Shown: in pieces, positions 1-4,404 of the stretch
Position numbering within the stretch: position 1 is the first letter of the stretch
Layout of the letters: each line of letters starts with the position of its first letter
Source of the DNA: Victivallales bacterium
GTDB lineage: Bacteria > Verrucomicrobiota > Lentisphaeria > Oligosphaerales > Oligosphaeraceae
Assembly (NCBI GenBank): GCA_017543165.1
Contig: JAFYGL010000369.1
Coordinates: 1-6,937 of the forward strand
DNA: 6,937 nt
Direction of reading: 5' to 3'
Notes under the pieces: generated by a model
Seen by the model: only the letters and a program-made list of their open reading frames with translations
The model's database searches: none
What the model was told of the DNA's origin: nothing
Position numbers and translations under genes: made by a program

Positions 1-199
1 CCTTGTCTGGTGTCGAGCTGATGTATTCGCCATGGCGCAACTGCGCTGGATGGACGAGCAGCCAGTCCAGTGCTTCCGCAAATGAAGGCATAGCCCATTT
101 CCAGCTCCCCAGCCAAGACGGTTTAAGTATGTTTAAGGCCTTTTTGCGGGCGGCAACTGCATTTGCAAACAAATCCTTATTGTCGTTGCTGTCAGTCAT
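1..199 (-). CDS. Unrecognised protein, N-terminal part (runs off the window)
   Basis: Reading leftward from an ATG at 199-197, the frame stays open for 66 codons to the window edge, so the gene is cut by position 1. The product begins MTDSNDNKDLFANAVAARKK and continues with a Trp-rich stretch (WLGSWKW near residues 29-35, then FAEALDWLL). No signal peptide or known motif is seen and I do not recognise the family. A purine-rich AAAAGGGAA lies directly before the ATG, although its GGG is only 2 nt from the start, which is short for a ribosome binding site. A TATAAA at 219-214 could be a -10 box giving a very short leader. The gene starts about 45 bp downstream of the terminator of the preceding small-protein gene, consistent with its own transcription unit. 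An overlapping plus-strand frame (3-212) is less protein-like. Whether the gene is real cannot be settled without the rest of it. Confidence 0.5.
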   Translation of the reverse strand, partial: MTDSNDNKDLFANAVAARKKALNILKPSWLGSWKWAMPSFAEALDWLLVHPAQLRHGEYISSTPDK

Positions 200-243
200 T
201 TCCCTTTTATGATTTTATAATGGAACGCAGCCTTGAAAAGTTA

Positions 244-281
244 GAAAAAAAAGCCGCGGGACGAATTGCCGCCGCGGCTTT
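244..281 (-). terminator. Rho-independent terminator of the 330-545 gene
   Basis: On the minus strand, AAAGCCGCGG (281-272) and CCGCGGCTTT (259-250) form a perfect 10-bp GC-rich stem around a 12-nt loop, followed at once by a run of eight T (252-245). The tract follows the stem only on the minus strand, so this ends transcription of the small cysteine-tailed protein gene. A second small perfect hairpin (CCTGGG-loop-CCCAGG, 285-300) lies between the stop codon and this terminator. Confidence 0.9.
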
Positions 282-329
282 GTGCCTGGGGAAGCCCAGG
301 TCAGTCAAAAGATTTGCACAATGGCAGAA

Positions 330-545
330 TCACTTCTTGCACTTGCCCTTGCAGCACTTCTTGTCGCCTGCGATTGGGGCTGGGCACTTGTCAAAGTCTT
401 CCTTCTTAACGAAGCGATACAGTGTGCGACCATCCTTTGTCTTTGCCTTGAAAGCATAGCGGCCGTTGCTCTCGAACTGTACCTTTTCAGCAACTTCGGC
501 GCTCACTTTGGCTTTAGCCTTCACATCGTAGAATTCTGCTTTCAT
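330..545 (-). CDS. Small basic protein with cysteine-rich C-terminal tail
   Basis: The product is 71 residues, ATG at 545-543, stop TGA at 332-330. AAGGG lies 7 nt before the ATG and a strong terminator follows the gene, so this is a monocistronic unit. The first 50 residues are Lys/Val/Ala-rich and look like a compact beta-type domain (FYDVKAKAKVSAEVAEKVQF, then GRYAFKAKTKDGRTLYRFV). The tail carries four cysteines: C54, then a C64-C65-x3-C69 cluster in a run of lysines. There is no signal peptide, so it is probably cytoplasmic. The cysteine cluster could bind a soft metal ion or be redox active; this is inference. An almost perfect palindrome in its upstream region suggests tight repressor control. 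I do not recognise a named family. A minus-strand frame at 305-493 overlaps it but lacks these signals. Confidence 0.85.
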   Translation of the reverse strand: MKAEFYDVKAKAKVSAEVAEKVQFESNGRYAFKAKTKDGRTLYRFVKKEDFDKCPAPIAGDKKCCKGKCKK

Positions 546-576
546 CTTTTTTCCCTTTTTTTTGGTGTTTAACTTG

Positions 577-596
577 CTTGATACACCTGTATCAAG
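577..596. promoter_or_regulatory. Palindromic operator candidate (contains TACA-NN-TGTA)
   Basis: CTTGATACACCTGTATCAAG has perfect 9-bp arms around a CC centre and lies 32 bp upstream of the start codon of the 71-residue protein. The core TACACCTGTA fits the TACANNTGTA consensus of operators bound by CopY and the related BlaI/MecI repressors. On the minus strand the palindrome also contains TTGATA, which could be the -35 element, with a poor -10 (TTAAAC) 17 nt further on; a repressor there would block RNA polymerase. The symmetry is seen directly; the identity of the regulator is inferred. Confidence 0.55.
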
Positions 597-664
597 CCAC
601 TACAAAAGATTAAAAATCTTGATTACGAGCATAAATTACAAGTAAATTTCATTATGGCAAGTTA

Positions 665-722
665 TTTTTTTGCAAAAAAATCATTTTTTTTAGTTTTTTT
701 TCTAAAAAATGCATTTTTTTTT
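665..722. repeat. Poly-A/T palindrome cluster
   Basis: Three overlapping or adjacent symmetric blocks: T7-GC-A7 (665-680, perfect), TTTTTTAG-T8-CTAAAAAA (686-709), and A6-TGCA-T6 (704-719, perfect). Phased A/T tracts of this kind are usually intrinsically curved and nucleosome-like for HU/H-NS type proteins. The block lies about 65 bp upstream of the palindromic operator of the divergent small-protein gene and may act as upstream AT-rich promoter DNA, which is an inference. Confidence 0.6.
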
Positions 723-1079
723 GTGAAAATGCGTGTTTTGGGCGATGCAGGGAGGCTATCTTCATTGAATAATTGCATTTGTGCAATGGGACTGTGTGGT
801 ATGACGGCCTTGGGTGTCCGCGCCGAAAAATCAAATAGAACTGTGCATGTCAAATGCGGAACTTTTTCCTTGTGCCAAATTTCCATCGGGATTTTGCAGA
901 CGCCATATTCCTCATGAGGGGAAGGGCTATGCGACACAAGCGACAATTAGGCAAGTCCCGTAAGTCCATTGTTCCCAGATGTCCCATTGGAGAACCAGAC
1001 ATAACTGTGAAAAGAGCGTTTGCAGAAACTTTCAATGCCTTTTGAGGAATGTATAACTGAATTATTCTGCAACATAACG

Positions 1080-1236
1080 TGGTAATACCAATGTTTTTTG
1101 CGCATTAGTGGTGTTCCAGGTGCCCAGGTGCCCTGGCGGGTGCTCTAGTGTGTGAACATCACTGGACATGGCCTATCAACAAAATCCATGAGCATTTCGC
1201 TTGGCATGACTAACATTGTTATAATAATGTTTTTTT
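1080..1236 (+). ncRNA. Possible short structured transcript (weak)
   Basis: AGTGGTGTTC (1107-1116) can pair with GAACATCACT (1154-1163), ten pairs with one G-U, enclosing a GC-rich region with tandem CCAGGTGC units (1116-1131) and CCAGG/CCTGG arms. A TGnTAATAC extended -10-like sequence lies at 1080-1088. A weak AU stem AACATT/AATGTT (1212-1217, 1226-1231) running into seven T (1230-1236) could end a transcript of about 140 nt. Each part alone is weak; the ordering promoter-hairpin-terminator is the only support. Confidence 0.25.
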
Positions 1237-1283
1237 GCCTGCTTAGGAATGTGACTTAATCATGTATTCACATTTATTCACAT

Positions 1284-1303
1284 CGCTCTGTTCCCAGGGA
1301 ACA
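1284..1303. repeat. Palindrome repeating the arms of the 1378-1478 hairpin
   Basis: TGTTCCC-A-GGGAACA (1289-1303) is a perfect inverted repeat with 7-bp arms. With its left extension it reads CGCTCTGTTCCC, identical over 12 bases to the first 12 bases of the hairpin at 1378, exactly 94 bp downstream. It looks like the same stem without the insert. It could be a protein-binding site, a collapsed copy of the RNA element, or part of a small palindromic repeat family. Confidence 0.6.
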
Positions 1304-1363
1304 AATCGATTCACAAAAAATAAGTCTTCAAGTTGAATTGTCCGTCTTATGGATATGACACAT

Positions 1364-1372
1364 TGATATAAT
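1364..1372 (+). promoter_or_regulatory. Extended -10 promoter for the hairpin RNA
   Basis: TGATATAAT is a perfect TATAAT (1367-1372) preceded by the TGn extension, a combination that works with little or no -35 box. No good -35 is seen 16-18 bp upstream. The expected start, about 6-8 nt after the box, is 1378-1380, the first paired bases of the long hairpin. Confidence 0.55.
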
Positions 1373-1377
1373 TGTAA

Positions 1378-1478
1378 CGCTCTGTTCCCCATGAGGCTAG
1401 GTTCTCGCCAGGGGCGGCAGCACCCTGCGGGCACTGCCGCTTTGCGGGCACTTGCCTACCCTCTTGGGGAACATAGCG
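1378..1478 (+). ncRNA. Candidate structured RNA, long hairpin with central bubble
   Basis: The two ends pair over a long, nearly continuous stem. CGCT (1378-1381) pairs with AGCG (1475-1478); TGTTCCCCA (1383-1391) with TGGGGAACA (1465-1473); GAGG (1393-1396) with CCTC (1460-1463); TAGG (1398-1401) with CCTA (1455-1458). Only single mismatches interrupt the stem. Next comes an internal bubble of about 12-14 nt on each strand, then a perfect 7-bp stem GCGGCAG/CTGCCGC (1414-1420, 1434-1440) capped by CCC-TGC-GGG. The order closing stem, large bubble, apical stem resembles 6S RNA, but at about 101 nt it is far shorter than typical 6S. It lacks the conserved SRP RNA apical loop. No U-tailed terminator follows, so the 3' end would need processing or another mechanism. 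A 10-nt direct repeat TGCGGGCACT (1426-1435, 1443-1452) lies inside. A DNA-level palindromic element is the main alternative. Confidence 0.5.
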
Positions 1479-1655
1479 AATTGTAGAAATTATGCAGAAA
1501 GGAAATCTGTTATTATTGCTTTCAAATGAGTCAAAGGGGCCAAAGGAACTCGATGAATGTGACCGACGAGGTAGTTATTCATTCTGTCCTCTTGGTTCTT
1601 TTAAGCATTTTTTAATAAGTTACGGGGGAAAGACAGAGATTTTTTTAGAAAGATA

Positions 1656-1680
1656 GTAATGGGTCAGCCATTGATATTGA
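1656..1680 (+). repeat. Left terminal inverted repeat of the IS66 element
   Basis: Begins GTAATGGGTCAGCCA and matches the reverse complement of 4238-4262 at 24 of 25 positions; the one difference is at position 16 (T here, A in the other end). The match stops within a base or two beyond 1680. Confidence 0.95.
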
Positions 1681-1752
1681 GTAGGATTTATCGAAGATGC
1701 TTTGCAACATAGGCTGTCGATTTAAGTTAGGGCAGTCAAGCCACAGTTGTGG

Positions 1753-1799
1753 AAGGCCAGCTGGTACAGTATGATTTTGTACCTGACTGGCCTTTTTTT
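1753..1799 (+). terminator. Inward-facing terminator in the left end of the IS
   Basis: AAGGCCAG (1753-1760) pairs with CTGGCCTT (1787-1794). Above a small internal loop, GGTACA (1763-1768) pairs with TGTACC (1778-1783), leaving a 9-nt loop. Seven T follow (1793-1799). It lies before the IS promoter, so it does not end an IS gene; it stops transcription entering from the host side. CCACA-GT-TGTGG (1741-1752) is an extra small palindrome just before it. Confidence 0.85.
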
Positions 1800-1841
1800 G
1801 TCATTTTTCTGAAAATATTTTTATTTTTTGCATTACTATAT

Positions 1842-1869
1842 TTGCATTTATATAGTCTTGCATTATATT
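1842..1869 (+). promoter_or_regulatory. IS transposase promoter with TTGCATT repeats
   Basis: TTGCAT (1842-1847), a 16-nt spacer and TATATT (1864-1869) form a reasonable sigma-70 promoter 30 bp before the first ORF. An alternative is TTGCAT (1828-1833) with TATAGT after 17 nt. TTGCATT occurs three times (1828, 1842, 1858), spaced 14 and 16 bp, which may reflect overlapping promoters or binding sites. Confidence 0.55.
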
Positions 1870-1898
1870 ACATGACATAACTAGAAAGGAGGCACTTT

Positions 1899-2276
1899 AT
1901 GGCCATTGTAAAAATGCACGACAAGAGACGCGACATCACGTATGTCTATGAATCAATCTCCTACTGGGACAAGAGCGTGGGGCAGCCCCGCTCAAGAAGG
2001 AGGCTGCTTGGCAGGCTCGACCCCGAGACCGGAGACATCGTGCCCACGGGACGCAGGGGAAGGCCTCGCAAGGGCTCCCCGCAGCCTGGCGAGGCGGATG
2101 GGAAGTACAAGGCGCTGTACGAGGAGGCGCAGGCGCTGCTGAAGGACAAGGACATGGAGCTGTTCCGCCTCGGCGAAGAGCTCAGGCGCTCCGAAAGGCG
2201 GCGCGAGGCCCTCGAGGGGTGCATCGCCAGGGCGCTGGAAGCGCTTGGCCGTCGGCATGATGGGGACAACGGCTGA
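1899..2276 (+). CDS. IS66-associated accessory protein with AT-hook and coiled coil
   Basis: The product is 125 residues. The start ATG is fixed by a canonical AAAGGAGG at 1885-1892, 6 nt upstream. Residues 1-50 contain YVYESISYWD, then a basic PRSRRRLLGRLDPETG. That block, as I recall it, recurs at the N-terminus of several insertion-sequence proteins (IS66- and IS1634-type elements). RRGRPRKGS near residues 52-60 is an AT-hook core (RGRP), suggesting minor-groove binding to AT-rich DNA such as the IS ends. The C-terminal half (about 69-118) is a charged helix, likely a coiled coil for oligomerisation. It is not TnpA or TnpB of classical IS66. It lies directly before the transposase in the same frame, ends at a UGA (2274-2276), and is probably translationally coupled to it. 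A role in end recognition or in regulating transposition is inferred. Confidence 0.85.
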   Translation: MAIVKMHDKRRDITYVYESISYWDKSVGQPRSRRRLLGRLDPETGDIVPTGRRGRPRKGSPQPGEADGKYKALYEEAQALLKDKDMELFRLGEELRRSERRREALEGCIARALEALGRRHDGDNG

Positions 2277-2285
2277 GGTCCATCA

Positions 2286-4064
2286 GTGAAGCGGCGCGGC
2301 TGCAGGACATATTCGGCTTCCTATTACTGGGGAAGCTCGCACAGGGAGGAGAGCCCCGGGGAGAAGGAGCGCGGCAGAATCTCCTTCCTGGAACGTGTCG
2401 TGGACCATCTTGGCGCGGAATGCAGGGCGAAGGACGACACCATCGTCTCGCTCAACCGCATGCTGCATGACATGACGGACAGCCTGCGTCTCTGCAGGTC
2501 CGAGCGCGACGAGGCGAGAAGGCGCCTGGAATCGTTCACGGTGGAGGCCGGAGGCGGGGCGTCGGGCGTCGAGGAGCTCAAGGCGAGCGGCGAATACTGG
2601 AAGGGGAAATACGAGAGGCTTCTGGAGAGGCATTCGGAGGCCGTGCGCGAGAACTGCGCCCTGAAGAGAAAACTGAACATCCGCGACGGCAAGGAAAGCG
2701 TGTTCGGCGCAAACGGGGCCCCGAGCCTGGACCATGTGTTCAAGGGCGATTCCACGGACGAGAACCGCGAGAGGAAGGGAGGCGCCCGAAAGGGGCACAG
2801 GGGACACGGGCGCAGGAAAATCGCGGAGGCGCAGGCAGGTGCCACGCCGGAGGCATGCAGCCGGCTCCCGGCACGGGAGGCCTGCTGCGGCGCGCCCGAG
2901 CTGTGCCCCGTCGGCACGCGGCGGAGGGAATACGACCGGTACATCCCCGCGAGATGGGACCACGTCGTCCTGGAGGAGACCATATACAAATGCTCCGGCT
3001 GCGGGAAGGTCGTCTACGCGCGGCCTTCGGACGTGCTTCCCAGGATGTCGTACTCGAACACGTGCCTGGTCCACGTCGCGGGGGAGATATTCCTGAACGG
3101 GCACACGGCGAAGTCCGTGGCGCTTTCGCTCGGCATGAGGCCAGGCACGCTGTTCAACCTGCTGGACATCCTCGCGGAGCGCCTCCGCCCCGCATACGAT
3201 GCAGTCATGGCGTCGTCCGTCATGCAGAAAGTCCTGCACGCGGACGAGACGCAGTGGTGGATCGACGGGAAGAAAGGCTACGCATGGGTGTTCACCAACA
3301 GGAACATCTACCTTGTAATGCTCAAGGACACGCGCGGCTCATGCGTGCCCGCCTCGCTGTTCGGGTACAGGGGGAACGCGCAGCAGTCCCTCGCGCCAGG
3401 CGAGAAGTCCATCGCCGAGAGCCTTGGCGTGGCTCTGCTCACGCTGCTGGTCACGGACAGGTACGGGGGCTACCTTCCGGTCAATGTCGAGCACCAGTTC
3501 TGTTTCGAGCACCTGAAGCGCGACCTGGACAGGCTGCTGCAGTTCTCGCCGGGGCTGGAGGAGGTGGAGGCCTTCTGCGGGCAGTTCCGCCCGCTGCTGG
3601 CCGAGAGCATGCACCTGTGCGCCGACGGCGCACTGGACGACGCCTCGTACTACGCCAGGGCATCCGCCCTCCGCGAGAGGTTCAGGGCGCTTGTCTACGC
3701 GGACGCAAGGGACGCGGGGCTCAGGGGCTACCAGGACATATGGCGCGACAACTGGGACCACCTGTTCCATTGGGTCGAGCGCAGAGACGTCCGCTGCGAG
3801 AACAACACTGCGGAAAGAGCCATACGCCCCGTCGTGATAACGAGAAAGGCAAGCTTTGGAAGCCAGGGGAAGAACGGGGCCGAGAACAGGGAGATCATCA
3901 CAAGCGTCCTGAAAACCGTCGAGCTCAGGGGCGTGAATCCTCGTGAATGGCTTCTGGAAGTCCTGGACAAAATGGCATCGGACACATCCTTCGACGTGGC
4001 CGCCGCGCTGCCCCCATCCGACAAGACACTGGAATTTGAAGTCCCGCTGAAGAATACGGGATGA
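2286..4064 (+). CDS. tnpC: IS66-family DDE transposase (TnpC type)
   Basis: The product is 592 residues; it cuts and joins the IS ends. Start GTG at 2286 with GAGGT at 2275-2279, overlapping the upstream stop codon, so translation is probably coupled. Residues about 25-135 form a long charged coiled coil (helix-rich, with ENCALKRKLN). Residues 200-240 match the IS66 zinc-binding region in a degenerate form: C200, C201 and C207, then YIPARWDHV and a C236-x2-C239 pair. The catalytic triad is visible in its usual family contexts: D320 (HADETQWW), D391 (VTDRYGGY) and E510 (NNTAERAIRP). The C-terminal helix region (SFGSQGKNGAENREI, then LKTVELRGVNPREWL) is the usual IS66 ending. It is somewhat longer than common TnpC proteins of about 500 residues, because of the N-terminal coiled coil. 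GC is high, giving long false frames on both strands. It appears intact. Confidence 0.96.
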   Translation: MKRRGCRTYSASYYWGSSHREESPGEKERGRISFLERVVDHLGAECRAKDDTIVSLNRMLHDMTDSLRLCRSERDEARRRLESFTVEAGGGASGVEELKASGEYWKGKYERLLERHSEAVRENCALKRKLNIRDGKESVFGANGAPSLDHVFKGDSTDENRERKGGARKGHRGHGRRKIAEAQAGATPEACSRLPAREACCGAPELCPVGTRRREYDRYIPARWDHVVLEETIYKCSGCGKVVYARPSDVLPRMSYSNTCLVHVAGEIFLNGHTAKSVALSLGMRPGTLFNLLDILAERLRPAYDAVMASSVMQKVLHADETQWWIDGKKGYAWVFTNRNIYLVMLKDTRGSCVPASLFGYRGNAQQSLAPGEKSIAESLGVALLTLLVTDRYGGYLPVNVEHQFCFEHLKRDLDRLLQFSPGLEEVEAFCGQFRPLLAESMHLCADGALDDASYYARASALRERFRALVYADARDAGLRGYQDIWRDNWDHLFHWVERRDVRCENNTAERAIRPVVITRKASFGSQGKNGAENREIITSVLKTVELRGVNPREWLLEVLDKMASDTSFDVAAALPPSDKTLEFEVPLKNTG

Positions 4065-4155
4065 TGGCAGCCGTCAGAGGACGCGCGATTTGCATGGCAT
4101 ATTATTTTTGTTTGAGAATGCGGCATCTGGCCATGGCATATTCCGCCAGCCACAT

Positions 4156-4207
4156 AAAAAAGCCCTCTGGATGCAACACTGTACCTGTTTTGACGCCATG
4201 CCAGAGG
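4156..4207 (-). terminator. Inward-facing terminator in the right end of the IS
   Basis: On the minus strand, CCTCTGG (4207-4201) pairs with CCAGAGG (4170-4164), followed by GC and six T (4161-4156). Inside the 30-nt loop CAAAAC and GTGTTG can add five pairs. There is no T tract on the plus side, so it does not end the transposase transcript. It would stop antisense transcripts entering from the right flank, mirroring the left-end terminator. Confidence 0.65.
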
Positions 4208-4211
4208 TGCT

Positions 4212-4225
4212 CTGTGTCCACACAG
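4212..4225. repeat. Small subterminal palindrome in the IS right end
   Basis: CTGTGT-CC-ACACAG is a perfect 6-bp-arm inverted repeat 37 bp inside the right end. The left end carries a comparable CCACA-GT-TGTGG at 1741-1752. Both could be subterminal binding sites for transposition proteins, but their distances from the ends differ. Confidence 0.4.
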
Positions 4226-4237
4226 GGCTTGTGCTGG

Positions 4238-4262
4238 TCAATATCATTGGCTGACCCATTAC
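4238..4262 (-). repeat. Right terminal inverted repeat of the IS66 element
   Basis: Ends TGGCTGACCCATTAC, with the family-typical TTAC at the outer edge. Inverted partner of 1656-1680 with one mismatch in 25. The outer GTAA on the minus strand supplies a stop codon to a frame running in from the flank. Confidence 0.95.
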
Positions 4263-4301
4263 AAAACTTTTTCTAACTTATGAGGTAATTTCAAAAACCA
4301 A

Positions 4302-4388
4302 GAGGTGATTTCAGCGCTTTGCCTTGCCCCAATTCCAACTTGGGCAATCGACGCTTCGGCGCTCACATTGGCAGTTTTAAATCACCTC
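4302..4388. repeat. Nested inverted repeat between the IS and the membrane-protein gene
   Basis: GAGGTGATTT (4302-4311) is the exact inverse of AAATCACCTC (4379-4388). Inside it, AGCGC/GCGCT arms and a bulged TTGCCCcAA/TTGGGCAA stem (about 4324-4346) add further symmetry. A third, direct copy of the outer motif, GAGGTAATTT, lies at 4282-4291. There is no T tract, so it is not a standard terminator. It lies just downstream of the 4405-4812 gene (minus strand) and may protect or end that mRNA, or it may be a small palindromic element. Confidence 0.5.
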
Positions 4389-4404
4389 AAATGAAAGTTC
4401 AATT

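Larger units (their letters stand above)
597..1655. other. Long gene-poor, AT-rich intergenic region
   Basis: About 1.06 kb without a convincing protein gene. Open frames here (for example 654-917 plus, 662-946 minus, 854-1045 plus, 850-1035 minus, 1243-1434 minus) have no family resemblance, use poly-Lys/Phe runs created by homopolymer tracts, and contradict one another. What it does hold: poly-A/T palindromes (665-722), a nested hairpin ATTGCA/TGCAAT (772-787), a hairpin with a weak U-tailed stem after it (1107-1236), a 15-bp palindrome (1289-1303), a structured-RNA candidate with its own promoter (1364-1478), and a stretch up to the insertion-sequence end (1480-1655) in which I see nothing firm. 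Confidence 0.7.
1656..4262 (+). mobile_element. Complete IS66-family insertion sequence (2607 bp)
   Basis: The ends are inverted copies of one 25-bp sequence starting GTAA, the terminal tetranucleotide typical of the IS66 family, and enclose a TnpC-type DDE transposase. Instead of the classical tnpA-tnpB-tnpC trio, there is one small accessory ORF in front of the transposase, closer to the reduced ISBst12-like layout plus a passenger. The coding part is very GC-rich whereas the ends (about 240 bp left, 200 bp right) are AT-rich like the host intergenic DNA. The right end also holds a 10-bp direct repeat ATGGCATATT (4094-4103 and 4133-4142). IS66 elements normally duplicate 8 bp of target, but the flanks GAAAGATA (1648-1655) and AAAACTTT (4263-4270) do not match. 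All reading frames are intact, so the element may still be active. Confidence 0.93.

Noticed and set aside
654..946. Opposed 87- and 94-codon frames over the poly-A/T block
   Set aside because: Both depend on homopolymer tracts that translate to Phe or Lys runs; neither has a ribosome binding site or family match.
929..1045. Short frame of 38 codons with a GGGGAAGGG before its ATG
   Set aside because: The purine run is too close to the start, the product resembles nothing known, and the region otherwise lacks gene signals; not enough to call it.
1289..1303. LexA (SOS) box
   Set aside because: TGTTC and GAACA are separated by 5 bp here, whereas the TGTTC-N4-GAACA type I recall for Verrucomicrobia needs 4; no SOS gene follows.
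1378..1478. SRP (4.5S) RNA as identity of the hairpin
   Set aside because: The conserved apical region with its GGAA-type tetraloop and the AGCA internal loop is absent on both strands.
1551..1613. Twenty-codon frame (MNVTDEVVIHSVLLVLLSIF) with AAAGGA 5 nt upstream
   Set aside because: Possible leader or toxin-like peptide, but too short and without conservation evidence; an SD-like hexamer before an ATG is expected by chance in this much sequence.
2283..3239. Long antisense reading frame (318 codons, minus strand) across the transposase
   Set aside because: It is a by-product of the high third-position GC of the transposase; the product is Arg/Pro/Ala-rich low-quality sequence with no family resemblance, and the plus-strand frame carries the full DDE triad.
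2855..3946. Long plus-strand frame (363 codons) inside the transposase in another phase
   Set aside because: Same GC effect; the translation is rich in Arg and Gly without motifs and fully overlaps the real transposase.
1648..4270. 8-bp target-site duplication around the IS66 element
   Set aside because: GAAAGATA and AAAACTTT do not match, and shifting the boundary by a few bases does not produce a direct repeat.
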